Part shown: piece by piece, positions 1-11,370 of the stretch
Position numbering within the stretch: the stretch's first letter is position 1
How the letters are laid out: every line of letters begins with the position of its first letter
Source: Musa acuminata AAA Group
Lineage: Eukaryota > Streptophyta > Magnoliopsida > Zingiberales > Musaceae
Direction: 5' to 3'
Assembly (NCBI RefSeq): GCF_036884655.1
Contig: NC_088357.1
Span: 48,519,501-48,583,500, forward strand
DNA: 64,000 nucleotides
Position numbers and translations under genes: made by a program
Notes under the pieces: generated by a model
Seen by the model: only the letters and a program-made list of their open reading frames with translations
Databases searched by the model: none
What the model was told of the DNA's origin: nothing

Positions 1-77
1 ATCTTCCACTGGCATCCAGCCAGAGTCCAACCATGACATCAATAAAATTCAATTAGCATAAGAGTCACCAAGAGTGC

Positions 78-85
78 TATATATA
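78..85 (+). promoter_or_regulatory. TATA box of the X8-domain gene
   Basis: An alternating TATATATA tract lies 84 bp upstream of the ATG at 162. This is a normal distance for a plant core promoter with a leader of about 50 nt. The assignment rests on position and sequence only. Confidence 0.6.
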
Positions 86-161
86 GCCATTGCCACCTTA
101 ACCAGTGAATCAAGAGCTGCATCATCAGAGTAGCTGAACTCTCTAGCTCTTGCTTCGCAGG

Positions 162-870
162 ATGGCTCCAGCACCTGTGAACCTGTGTCTTGTTCTTCTG
201 CTACTTCTCTTCCTTAGCTCTGGTATGACAAAATTGTTTGTGATCTATCTCAAATGTATTTTACTGGATATCATTCTTCTGCATCCATTACAAGTTTAAG
301 CTAGTCAGTAAGCTCACAGTTTTCTGATTGTTTTCTCTCAGGGGGAACTATCGACACAGTTGATGCCCAGGTGCGTACGAAACCAACCTCTCTGCAACAA
401 TTGATTTTACTGTTCTCTCTCTCTCATAATAAATTGACCCAAAAGAAAACCTAAATCACTTCTGAGCTCGAGTTTCCGGTGACTTCTCCATGTTTATCCT
501 AAGTTGACTGCCCTGATTCTTGTCATTCCAGAAAACATGGTGCGTGGCCAAACCTTCAACCAGTGATACAGCTCTGAAGGACAACATCGAGTACGCCTGT
601 TCTCAGGTCGACTGTAGCGTGACTGAAAGGGGAAAGCCCTGCTTCTACCCTGACACACTGATCTCCCATGCCTCGGTGGCCATGAACCTCTACTATCAAT
701 CCCGGGGGAGGAACCACTGGAACTGCTACTTCAATAACTCTGCCGTCACCACGGTCACTGATCCAAGTCAGTATGAGCTTCAACTTTCTTGTTTCTACTT
801 GGTACTACAATTTTTCTCAAGGAGATTATATTGTTTGATTGCAGGTTATGGAGCCTGCAAGTATGCTTAG
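162..870 (+). CDS. Secreted single X8 (CBM43) domain protein, Ole e 10/PDCB-like
   Basis: Four exons (162-222, 342-370, 532-766, 845-870) join in phase to give 116 residues. Residues 1 to about 30 form a signal peptide with a run of leucines. The X8 domain follows, starting KTWCVAKP and ending DPSYGACKYA, with the six family cysteines, the N-terminal WCVA motif and the aromatic residues of the fold. X8/CBM43 modules bind beta-1,3-glucan (callose) in the cell wall or at plasmodesmata. The protein stops right after the module, so there is no catalytic glucanase domain and no hydrophobic C-terminus for a GPI anchor. It is therefore more like the soluble pollen protein Ole e 10 than the GPI-anchored PDCB proteins. 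Binding to callose is inferred from the family. Confidence 0.9.
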
Positions 871-949
871 TAGAGGAAACTTCCCCGACCTATGGACTGC
901 TGTGTGGTCAACCTACCAGTGATAGAATCATGACCTAGAACTGGGATTA

Positions 950-955
950 AATAAA
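950..955 (+). promoter_or_regulatory. Polyadenylation signal AATAAA of the X8 gene
   Basis: A canonical AATAAA lies 80 bp after the stop codon of the X8 gene, a plausible near-upstream element for its 3' end. Confidence 0.55.
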
Positions 956-1272
956 GACCACATCTGTTGATTAGCTGTCAATGTAAAGAGAAGCTCTTGT
1001 TGCCGCTTGCAGCAGTTCCTCCCTCTGTTTTCTATCTTCAGGTGGCACGCAATAGTCACATATGTAGTTGATAGAAAGTTTATGATGAACGATATATGAA
1101 ACGCCGCAATGTCTACGATTAATTGCTTGTGACATACAACAACTGAATTAACAGGAATTATAATGCTGTTAAATGCACAAAAAGTTGCAGTTGACAGGAG
1201 ATCAGAAGAGTAAGTTGACTAAGAAGCAGCAGAAAGAAAAGGTCACGAGATCGGGACTTGTGGATGCTTAAT
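956..1272. other. Convergent 3' intergenic region
   Basis: This stretch separates the stop codons of two genes that run toward each other (X8 on +, LTD on -). It should hold the rest of both 3' UTRs. I see no further gene in it. Confidence 0.5.
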
Positions 1273-1899
1273 TCATAGTCTGCGCACAGAGAGCTGAAGG
1301 ATGAGTTGCTTGATCTCGTCTCCGGCTGCCCTCTCCAAACCGGTCCTTCCCTCGCCATCTCTGACATCATACTTCGCACCTGCTCTCAGCAGCTCCTCTA
1401 TCTTTGGCTTGTCTCCCTCCGACGCTGCCGCCATCAGCAAGATGTCCACAGGGTGAATCTTCTGGTCGAGGAGAGCTTCCATCTTATCGTACGAACCCTC
1501 GGCCGCAAGCATTCCCATGTGCTCGAAGTACTGCAGAAAGAGAAGATGACACAAACACTTCACGTTGTTTGCCTGTCCACAACACGATAAATGTGTGCCT
1601 TATTTCCGTGATGTCACCTGTTCGACGTCGTACCGGCTGAAATCATCGCGGGATTGGCTTCCGTAAATGCCGGCACCCTCGGCGTCGACGCCGGTGGCCG
1701 TGCCCGAACCAGCGTCGCAGGGCCCCACCTTGGCCCTCAGCCTGGATGCCATCAGCCAGCCCAAGCTTCTCCTGATGGCCAAAAACGGAGACCTCGGTCT
1801 CTCCACAGAACGAAGAGCAGTCGAAGAAGAAGAGGAGCTGTTGGTGGTGCCTAAGGAGGAAGAAGGGTAGAGATAAATGCTGCAAGGAATGGAAGCCAT
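1273..1899 (-). CDS. LTD: LHCP translocation defect protein (LTD/GDC1), chloroplast ankyrin-type protein
   Basis: Two exons on the minus strand (1899-1618 and 1530-1273) join in phase 0 to give 179 residues. Residues 1 to about 50 are Ser/Arg-rich with few acids, as in a chloroplast transit peptide (start MASIPC). The mature part carries the hallmark string DAEGAGIYGSQSRDDF, then DVEQYFEHMGML. An ankyrin-like segment, HPVDILLMAAASEGDKPKIE, follows. The match to Arabidopsis LTD (also called GDC1), as I remember it, is close over the whole mature protein. In Arabidopsis LTD passes imported light-harvesting chlorophyll proteins from the inner envelope translocon to the stromal cpSRP system. Length is normal and nothing is broken. 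Confidence 0.93.
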
Positions 1900-2343
1900 T
1901 GCTGTTCGAGGACCGGAAACAAGTGGATCAGAGGAGAGGAGGAGAACGAGATCGACTGGAGCAATAAAAGAGCGATCTTTGCTGCGTTCTTCACGTCCAT
2001 ATTAGTTACCGATTCCATTTATCCAGTCCGATTCCCAAGAGAGATGCACAGAATTCAGCGGCTGGATTCTCGAATCTGGATGCTGCGAATCCACAGATTG
2101 CTCCGCGGAAGCCACCCAAGCGACAAGCAGACCACTGGGGCTGTGGAAGTGCTGCGAGAACCGAGCTTCACTCCTGCGATCACAGGACTGAGGACGAGCC
2201 GGGAGGATACGGGTGATTCCGGATAAGGTTTCGGGTATACCTGTGGCTTATTATAACTTAGATAGCTCCGTAGCGAACACTTACAGAAGCAGTGAAAGCA
2301 GTTTTCGATGGCACTTTTGTAATAATTGCTCCTTTATTACACA
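1900..2343. other. Upstream region of LTD
   Basis: Sequence beyond the LTD start codon, expected to contain its promoter and 5' UTR (read on the minus strand). The short open frame on + (2044-2226) shows no family resemblance and lies in LTD promoter territory, so I do not call it a gene. Confidence 0.4.
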
Positions 2344-2610
2344 TCATATTGTAATTATATAACAATTTGCTGATTGTAATATTCTATTTGCTAATATGTG
2401 TATATTACAACATATAAATATAAATAGAATAATAAATCTGTAATTTACGTGTTTCGGGATCTTAAAATTAAGGGGGAAGAATTTGGGGTTGGCAGGGGGA
2501 AGAACGACGACCAGCCGGCACCCAATCGGCGGCGCCACCTCGCACCTCAGTCGCGCCCTCCTCGCCCTCGCCGTCCGCGCCGTCTCACCTTCCTCTGTCC
2601 GTTCCCTCCT

Positions 2611-3010
2611 CGACGGCCTCCTCTCTTGCCCCTCCGCCACGGCGTCCGACCTCACGTCACCGTCCTCTTCTGTCAGGCCAGCGTGCTCTCCGATGACCTC
2701 GGTACTTTCGAAGCATCCCTCGACGGTTTCCTTTTCGCCTGCGTCCTCTTCAAGAACCACGTTCGTGTCTTCCAAGATTTCACCCTTTCGAACGGTATAA
2801 AAGCTGATCTTGCCATTTTGTGAGTCGGGCTCCTCAAGATGCTTCTTTTCCATTTGGACGAGATTTATCTCGCCGTTAGCCCCTTCGACTCGATCCGTCG
2901 ACGGCCTCCTCTTTGCCTGCATCTTCTCCAAGAACTACGTTGATGTCCCAAGAATCTTCCACGATTTTACCATTTCCTACAGCACAGAGCCTAATCTTGC
3001 CATTTGTTGA
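2611..3010. repeat. Degenerate internal duplication (unit offset about 178 bp) in a GC-rich island
   Basis: A block beginning CGACGGTTTCC at 2721 recurs, diverged, from 2899. Both copies continue through a CAAGAAC-ACGTT stretch to a shared ATCTTGCCATTT end (about 2809 and 2994). The first 20 or so bases also occur at 2611. The offset of 178 bp is not a multiple of three, so the copies lie in different reading frames. Open frames exist on both strands: an acidic one on -, a Ser/Thr/Pro-rich one on +. None resembles a family I know. It could be a decayed gene or a local tandem duplication. Confidence 0.5.
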
Positions 3011-3664
3011 AAGCTTTCCACGATGTGAGGGTCGTCCAATTCGACTTCTTGCCACATGGTGATTTCTGACCACCCAGAAGAAGGTTCAAAGATCCCATCT
3101 TCACATGCTTGCCGTCGTCGACTGGGCTGTCTTATTAAGACGGGTGGTGTCAAGGCAGGATCAAAGGATGCTTACAACAGCAAGCAATAAAAGTGGTCTG
3201 CCATTTGACTGCGTGCATGCACCGATCAGTCTGCAACAGCAGAGAAAGCGCAGAAGAGAAATGTTGCTCTTACAACTTCCCGCAATTACAATCACCAGCA
3301 GGTAAGCATGCCCGAAGATGAGCTCAAGCCATTAACGGCGGTAGGCTGTGGGTCAGGTGATGGGCACGTCAGTCAAAGACTGTGATGACAAGAGATGTGA
3401 TACGTGGAAGCGGAGAATCCAACACAGATTCATCGGGCCAGTTTGACAGAGAGATTGGCCCATTAGGAAGTGTTAGTGAGAGGCAGGAAAGGAAGACGGG
3501 ACCGGTTGGTTGCTTCCCTCTGCTTCTTTTCTTCGCTCGTGCAATCTTTCCTTCTTACAAGTTGTATGTATGTGTGGGAATATTCGAGCATCTCGTCTTC
3601 CATCAAGTCTCGCTTTTCCTCTCTCTCAAACACACAAAAGATCGGGCAGAGGGTAGACACAGAG
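3011..3664. other. Intergenic region and 5' leader of the TOM1-like gene
   Basis: No gene recognised. The last 100-200 bp, with pyrimidine-rich CTTCTTTTC and TCTCTCTC stretches, are expected to form the leader of the TOM1-like gene. An in-frame upstream ATG near 3566 exists, but the residues between it and the ATG at 3665 do not look like the family N-terminus. Confidence 0.4.
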
Positions 3665-6600
3665 ATGATGTGGCCGGCTGCAAGCGTGCAGAACTGGTGG
3701 GATGAGATGAACGACTCATCCAAATGGCAGGACGTGGTCTTCTACTTCCTGTGCGCTGCATACTCACTCGTCTCTGCTGTTGCGCTGGTAGTCCCTCCAT
3801 CCTTCACTTCTTTAGTCGATGAAGATGCTGTGATTTCAACATTTTCTTAATGTACTTAGTTGTGATGGATCTGTCATCTCTCTCCCTCTCTCTCGATCGC
3901 GGAGGAAAACTTCTTGTTGCTTGTTAATGTGGTATTAACTTTGGAATTTTTTGATCTTATGTGGACTCTCCATGTGTTAGCTTACTCGCTCCTTTTGAGA
4001 AGATTGCAACTTTGAAACTATGAGTTCTGTGCAGATTCAAGTGGTGAGGATTCAGCTTCGAGTCCCTGAATATGGTTGGACCACGCAGAAGGTCTTCCAT
4101 TTTATGAATTTCATTGTGAACGGAGGTGACCTTGGCATCTTTATGTCTCTGTTTCCTGTTTAAGATCATGATAGCGAATCTGTGCTGCAGTGCGTGCCGT
4201 CGTCTTCGGATTTCACAAAAATGTTTTTCATTTCCGGCCGAGGGTAAGTGAGATATTTTAGATTCAACTCTTCAAAAAATGATGTCTACTGGATGGATTG
4301 TTTTAGCTTTTCAAAGATTCTTTAGTAGCTTGATGTTTTCCCCTTTAAAAGTGTTACCTTAAGGATAAAACAGTTGCTATCTTAATAGTAAATGAAGAAA
4401 GATGTTATCTGAAGATCTTGATCTTGTTCATGGTCATGTTGTTTTTAATCCTTTTTTGGTTTTCAGAACAGTACCATATGCTTCAATCTGAAATTCATTG
4501 TTGAAAGCTTCTTGTTTACCAGGTTTTCACTCTAGTGTTATTAGACCTTCCTGGAATATTATTCTTTTCTACCTACACGCTGCTAGTGCTTTTCTGGGCT
4601 GAAATATATCATCAGGTAAGTTTGAATTCTTGTGTCCTCTTTGTTATGCAGCTATACATTCTGTAACCATGTGTTTAATGTTTTTCTCATTCATATGATA
4701 ATATTGATATGACATTGTAGGCAAGGAGTCTTCCTTCAGACAAGCTGAGGATCATATACATCATCGTTAATTGTGGGATATATGTCATACAGGTATCTAT
4801 TTTGTCTTGAATTTTTTTCGAGTCTTTAAACTCCCCAAGTTAATTGATGAACTTTCCATTAAGGTGTAATTTTAATTAACAAACCAAAATTAAACTTTAA
4901 TGTTCTTTTCCGAGAAAATAATATGTGCTCAGTGCATTGTACTGGATTATTGAGTTTGGCAAAAGCCATGATGGTACTGCTATTGACAGTTCGATTGGAT
5001 AAGATGGCAAAACATGAATATTTAACTAGATCGTCTGGTTGAAACTTTGTGTGCCAATACATAGGTAGTTATCTTCCCAGGAGACATTCTTCCAATCTAG
5101 CATATCACAAGGATACTTACAAGATGATGACAGTTAGTTCGTCATCAAATGAATCTTTGGTTGTTTGCACATTGAAAATCATCCTTTTATTTTCTTAATT
5201 TCAATAATCTAAGTTGCACTGGCTTTTTTTTCTGGTGATTGAGCCTTTTAAGTTATAATTTGTAATAGGCTAATCAAGGAGTTAATATAACAACCTGTTT
5301 AACCTTTGTAGATCAGTGAATTAGATAGAGCGGATCTTATTAGCATGGCTGGATATGGTTAAACTCAAGTTATTAACACCATGCTGTATCCTTTCATTTT
5401 TCCCAATGAGAAAATGCTGAGATATTACAATTTCAGTCAATTAACTTACAGTCTAATTGGGACACTATTTTATACATCTTGCCATCCTAGAGTTCCCTTC
5501 TGAAGTTTGAGTGTGGAACTAACCATAGCTAACCCTAATCTTGACATGCGTTAACCCACATAGAGTCCATAGAGTTTTTTTCTGGTACCAATTTTATTGA
5601 TTAATTTAATATTTAAATAATTTCTATCATCAATGTGGCTGAAGAACTTGTTCGTTTGAATAATGTGTCCTAAACTCTCATTTAATAGTAGTAGCAGCTA
5701 GACCCACTCGTACATGTCTTCTCATTATTACCTGATATAGGACTATCAAGATATCTTAGTTTGGCACAACCTAATAATGACCTTTTATACGAACTGCTTG
5801 GTAGTTGAGGCTTTACGGCTTGATATTGTATAGAAACTGCTTGGTGATAAGATCTTGAACAAGGAAAATTGGAAGTTGTTAATAATAGCAGTGATTTGAC
5901 TATAGTATAATGTATTATTTTCTTTTGTCTTCAGCTTTTGTTTTAGTGCTGATGATATGAGACTTGACATAGGTTTGCATATGGATTTATCTGTGGATAC
6001 ATGACAATCGGATTGTCGAATCAATTGGAAGTATCTTTGTTGCAGGTAGGTTTTGACGTCTTTCTAGTCTACTCATTGTGTTGTTTCATTATACGACCTT
6101 ACTAATTTTGCTTTTTCTTCATCAGTGCTATCCTTTATAGCTGCAGTTGGTTTCATACTATATGGAGGAAGGTGATGATTCGATCATATTCTGCCGAAAT
6201 AACTTGCTTTCTTCAATGCCTGAAATTTGTAACACAGGCAGGTTTCATTTTTAACATGGTTTTATAATAGGCTATTTTGCATGCTGAGGCAATTCCCCAT
6301 AGAATCCAAGGGGCGACAGAAGAAGCTTCATGAGGTTCAACTTCCTATAAGAACACTGGAATCCATATTGATTGCAGCATGTAGGAAATCTTGAAGAAAG
6401 TTGTTAGAAAATAGAAACAGAGAATAAGATGTCTTCACTAGCCATGATCTTGGGGACAAAGATCTGTTTATGTGTCTGCTCATAAATTACTGTGAACTAC
6501 ATTTAATATATTTAGAGATCTTATGGTGACGATCATGCATGTGCTTTCATATGTTCAGACGGCCAAAAGAAAAGGATCTGATTTTACTCAAAACTGTAGT

Positions 6601-7933
6601 TGACTCTACCTTTGTTCTAAAGATGGGTATACTTTCAATTTGTCTTGTTCTTTGTGGCCTATTGACAGTGTAAACAAAACATTCATGTGACCCAAGTCAT
6701 CTTCAATTTTTCATTTGTCTTTCTCCTCGTGTTACCTTGTGCTTTTCCTTGCCAGTTTGTTGGAAAACATGTTACTGCTATTTTAAATTTTCCCGAATAG
6801 CCTGCTAGATTTGTGGTGCCAGGTACAAATATCTGGATTTCTATTCTAATAGCAATTCAAATTGTTGATATTGTACGCTTAAAAGTTTCATTTAGTGCAA
6901 TATGCATTTGAACAGTTATGACTTGCTCGATACATCTGAAACATTTTTTCTTAGTACAAGCGTGGAGAGTTTGCTCTTCTGCTAATGTGGCATTTGTTGA
7001 GGTGGTGCAGGTCGGATCTGTTACAGCGATATGTTTCACCTGTTTCCTCGTAAGATGCTGTGTGGTGAGTATTTGTTTCCATCTCTATTATGTGAAACAT
7101 TTGTTCTGTTATTTACATATTTGCTTCTTTAATTTACAATGCAAAGCAACATGAAGGCCTATTATTCCATCAAAGGGAGAGAACAACTTATGTATATATA
7201 TACTCCTGAATATTATTCGGAGACAAAAAAGGCCTTTGTATTTAGTTGTATTTTGCATTAACATTGTTTGAACTAGTTTGTTTCTCTTTCTTTATCTGCA
7301 GTTATCAGCCAATTGGCCTCGGTTACCTCTTCTCCTACATAGTACATTAAAAATTATTGTCTTCTCACTTCCTTGTGGTATGGTCTTAAATTCTGGATAT
7401 ACAAGAATCAAGGTTTCCATCTGGAATATAGAAAGTTGATCTAGCCAAAAATGCCATCATTATGAGATGGTTTGTGTTCTGTGCAGAGTTAAGATGTTGA
7501 AGGAAATTACCAGAAACAATTATGTTTTGTTTTATTTGACTCGGCATAGAATTTTATCGTAGTAGCTGTTTATCTATTTGGATTTAAGACTCTTCAGAGG
7601 GAGAAGTTGTGTGAATAATCTTGCTGATTGCTTTCCATCTGTTAATTTACTTTCATATCATTGCAGGTTGGCTTATCGGCCTTCGATACAGATATGTCTC
7701 TCGATGTATTGAATCACCCAATTCTTGATCTCATCTATTATACGGTAAACTACTACATGGGTTATCTAAGCTTTGGAACAACAGCGGCTAATATCATGGT
7801 TCCAAAAAGATTAATTTTCTCTGTATGTATTATGATCCAGCTGACCGAGATACTTCCCTCGGTGCTTGTTCTATATATACTACGGAAGCTGCCTCCGAGA
7901 AGAGTATCGGGGCAGTATCATCCCATCCGATAG
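3665..7933 (+). CDS. TOM1/TOM3/THH1-like seven-pass membrane protein
   Basis: Eleven exons (3665-3787, 4035-4125, 4191-4243, 4523-4615, 4721-4792, 5973-6045, 6126-6171, 6271-6334, 7011-7064, 7667-7744, 7841-7933) keep phase throughout and encode 279 residues. Family blocks occur in order: [13 protein letters not shown] at the N-terminus, [73 protein letters not shown], and a C-terminus of LRKLPPRR then QYHPIR. Hydrophobic spans agree with the seven membrane segments of Arabidopsis TOBAMOVIRUS MULTIPLICATION 1/3, vacuolar-membrane host proteins named for their use by tobamoviruses. Their normal cellular job is poorly known. Intron 5 (4793-5972) is the longest. Whether this is the TOM1, TOM3 or THH1 orthologue cannot be settled by eye. 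Confidence 0.93.
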
Positions 7934-8396
7934 AGCATGGAGTCATCCCAAACGGACCTGTTTAGAGGTAAGGTGTGATTTTTCTCTTATTAGTTTGGTT
8001 GGTGATATATCAGTGGTGAATGAGCATGCTTTATGAACATCTTACATGACTCTTTGTTGCATTCTGTATTACTGGCAGGAACTCTTACCACTCTTGGGTA
8101 GGACATAACTAGAAATCAATTTGCCCGACTCTTCTGACGAGTAATTGAATCTTGTATATTAAAAGTGGGAGTTGGTTCTATCATGAGGCTACAACTTCAT
8201 GGGATGATACTTGTATTTTTCGATGAAGTGAATCAAGGACTAATATGACTCTTTTTAATACTTCATGCGAAAGAGTTGTTAGATTATATGATCCATTATA
8301 ATTAAATAAGATATATAATAAAATTAATTAGATTCTGATGATAGATATTAATTAATAGAAAAAAAGTTTATATTATAATAGAATTTCTTAGGAGAT
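7934..8396. other. 3' flank of the TOM1-like gene
   Basis: AT-rich sequence after the TOM1-like stop codon. It should include the 3' UTR and polyadenylation region; a possible 3'-UTR intron starts with GTAAGG near 7968. No other gene is visible. Confidence 0.4.
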
Positions 8397-8760
8397 GTCT
8401 TCACAAGAGGAACTCTTTTAATAACTTATCCTAGACCTTTTGTTCTTGTCTATAAATAGACAAGATCTCTAGAGAGTAAAAGAGATACATAACCTTTTGC
8501 TTTCGTCTATAAATAGATAGGATCTCTAGGGAGTGAAAGAGATACATAATACAATTGAGAGATAATAGTTTAATCATTGATTTCAATCTAAGTGATCTAA
8601 AAAGAAGGAACTCTTTTAATAAGAGGAATTTTTTTAATAATTTATCTTAGGCTTTTTGCTCTCATTTATAAATAGAGAGGATCTCTAGGAAGTGAAAAAG
8701 ATACATAACGCAATTGAGAGATACCTAGGAGTTTTGTTCTCTTTGTGGATTATTCGGATG
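8397..8760. repeat. LTR-like repeat cluster with three TATAAATAG boxes
   Basis: A motif of TATAAATAGA, then GATCTCTAG, then AGTGAAAGAGATACATAA (each with small changes) occurs three times, near 8450, 8509 and 8668. A leading segment GGAACTCTTTTAATAA occurs at about 8408 and 8605. Evenly arranged TATA box plus downstream leader copies suggest internally duplicated promoter/R regions of a long terminal repeat. I found no internal coding part or clear terminal boundaries, so the parent element is unknown. Confidence 0.55.
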
Positions 8761-9113
8761 ATGCCCTTGCAGATCATATAGAGATCCTCTTTATGCTATC
8801 AAAAGTTATCGATTTCTTCCACCTTTGGTAAGAACAGCTTGGCAGATAATACATTACTGATTTCAATTTATGTCACGAATAATATCAATTTTAATTTAAA
8901 TATTTTGATCAATGATTTAGACTAAATAAATTTAATAGATCTAATTTTAGCATGATGATATCAGTTAGTTTAGTTATTAAGAATTTTAAAATTAATTTAA
9001 TATTATCTTAATCATTTATCTTCATTAAAAAAAACCCCGGCAAGGATTAAACCCGAGTGCTCTGTACAACCCCGTTCTGTGTCACGCCGCCGTCACCGTC
9101 CCTCTCCAACCCG
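8761..9113. other. AT-rich upstream region of the CRM splicing-factor gene
   Basis: Very AT-rich sequence up to about 9030, turning GC-rich just before the start codon at 9114. It is expected to contain the promoter. A poly-A tract lies near 9027. No gene seen. Confidence 0.35.
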
Positions 9114-11370
9114 ATGCGGCGTAGGCTGCTGCTCTCCGTCACCGTCCCTCTCCGAACCCGAACCCTAATCTCGCCTCCTCTCCTCTCCTCCCCGTCTCAT
9201 CACCTCCTCTCTCGCTCGAACAAGCACTCTGCGTCTCCCCACGACGATCCCCACGACCCTCCCTTCTCCCCTATCGCCAAAGCCCCGAACCCTAAACCCA
9301 AGCAGTCCCCCAAAGCCCGGAACCCTAAACCCAAGCAGGCCCCCAAAGCCCTGCCGTCCGGCATGGACAAGTCCTCTCTCCCTTTGCACTCCGACCTCCC
9401 CTTCGATTTCCGTTACTCCTACTCCGAGACCGATCCGTCCCTAAGGCCGATCGGGTACAGGGAGCCACCGCGCTTCTCGCCATTCGGCCCCGGGCGCCTG
9501 GACCGGAAATGGGACGGCCTGTCGGCGCCGGCGACCGGGGAGGCCGCGGAAGATAGGGTGTCCGACGACCGGAACTCGGTGCTCGGGGATCCGCTCACAG
9601 AAGAAGAGGTCGATGAGCTCGTTGAGCGGTATCGCCATAGCGATTGCTCTCGTCAGATCAACCTAGGTTGGTTGCTCCTTTTACCGATTTCAAGTTTTAA
9701 TTTTTCATTCTGCCTGGGGCTTTCCATCATAATCTCGGCCCTTGTATTGTCCACAGTGGCAGTCAGGATCTGGCCGTCATATCTAATGCCAGAAACCAGG
9801 TTTATCACATGTCAATCTTGCTTCCCTGATAGCAAATCTTGCAGCAGACTCATCTACATTGTGTGTAAACAAGTTCTCAGCTATCCGCATTTTGATCATT
9901 TCACGATTACATGTTTCAGTTTGTACTTTGGAAGCTCTGTCCTGCACAAGTTCCTCGCACTGTGCAAATATGTATTCCCATTATATATTGATACAATCAA
10001 GCAACATTATGCTTCCCCAGGGACAGGTGGTGTCACTCACAATACGCTGGAGGACATCCACAACCATTGGAAGAGAGCTGAAGCTGTAAGGATCAAGTGT
10101 CTAGGAGTCCCAACCCTCGACATGGATAACCTCTGCTTCCACCTAGAGGTGGAAATGCAGTTCTGTATTCCGCATCAAAAGTTTTATATGCTTTTGCGCC
10201 ATAATAACTTTCACAACTAACATGGTTGTTGCATATGTCCAGGATAAAACAGGTGGAAAGATCATATATCGACATATTAACATCCTCCTGCTATATCGTG
10301 GACGGAACTATGATCCCAAGCAAAGGCCAGTCATACCCTTAATGTTATGGAAGCCACTGGCACCGATATATCCTAGGCTCGTTCCAAAGGTTGCTGAGGG
10401 TTTGACTTTTGAGCAAACAAAAGAGTTGAGGAATAGAGGATTGAACACACCAGCTCTGATGAAACTCAGTATGTTGCAACAAATACTAATGCATGCTGCT
10501 TGAAAGTTGAAATACTTGATTTCTTCCGTATGTTCTTGGTAAACATTCAGTGAGTTTTTGGAAGCACTTTAACTCATAGTCTGTAGCCTTGTTCATATCA
10601 TTAATCTCGGTGACTAAAAAGTTCGATTCACATTTATTTAGTGGTGCCTGATTTATATTCCTGACAGAGTTGTTTCAGTGCAGCCAGGAATGGTGTGTAT
10701 GCGAATGTGGTGGAGAGGGTCAGGGAGGCCTTCAGAACTTCAGATGTTGTGAGACTGGACTGTGCTTACGTATATACTAGTGATTGCAAAAAGATCGGTG
10801 TGAAGCTTAGGGTATGAATTCTGCGCCTTGTCGTATTTCGGATACTGTTTCCAGTTGCTGAATTTGTTAACTTGGTTACTACCTTGTCATGTAAAACTGT
10901 GAAATATGAAATGAGCATGCTGTAGAATTTTCTCTTGAAGCTGTTTGTCACAGTGCTCACTGGATGTGTTTTAGTACTACAACAAGAAATGCTCAATTAG
11001 ACAACCCTATATCTGTTCTATCCTTTTGGTTACGTTTAACATGATTATAGTGTCCGCTAAATCTTAATATCAAGAAACAATGCTTTCTCCAAATGTTTTT
11101 ATATGGACATGTGAATTGGACCAGAATGTGTCATAGCTTCTTCAAATTTATTGAGAGGCCTCATGTAATTTGAATGTCTTTGATCCATGCTTTAGTGACC
11201 ATTTATTTGTAAAGTTGTATGTAGAAGCTTTTAAAGTTAATTGTGAATTTTGCTTATTTCATCAGTTTCTGTAGGATTTGGTCCCTTGTATTCCTATCCT
11301 ATTTAAAGACGGGCAGATCATAATTTGGAGGGGAAGGGAGACCCAGGATTCTGATCAGTGCGACTCATAG
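9114..11370 (+). CDS. Mitochondrial CAF-like group II intron splicing factor (two CRM domains)
   Basis: Five exons (9114-9666, 10021-10148, 10243-10468, 10684-10811, 11275-11370) join in phase to give 376 residues. The first 40 or so residues are Arg/Ser/Leu-rich and acid-poor, as in an organelle presequence. Next come a Lys/Pro repeat (PKPKQ twice), the family block DLPFDFRYSYSETDPSLRPIG, and EEEVDELVERYRHSDCSRQINLG. CRM domain 1 spans about residues 185-285 and includes HNHWKRAEAVRIKCLGVPT and LYRGRNYDPKQRPVIPLMLW. CRM domain 2 follows in about 300-365 (ARNGVYANV-like start, KDGQIIIWRG end). It fits mCSF1 (At4g31010 type) better than chloroplast CAF1/CAF2, which bind CRS2. Such proteins assist splicing of mitochondrial group II introns. 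The start at 9114 is the first ATG in frame; intron 1 happens to stay open to 10220. Confidence 0.92.

Noticed and set aside
1306..1590. Open frames on + over the LTD exons
   Set aside because: They mirror the LTD coding strand in another frame; the minus-strand reading has full-length family identity.
2344..2931. 195-codon minus-strand open frame
   Set aside because: It ends in AT-rich sequence, has no recognisable family, and its repeated block lies in a different frame from the next copy. Kept only as a repeat region.
9667..10220. Continuation of the CRM splicing-factor reading frame past 9666 into a 387-codon open frame
   Set aside because: The extension is intron 1 staying open by chance. 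The residues after INLG lose family resemblance, while splicing 9666 to 10021 restores TGGVTHN and the CRM domain.
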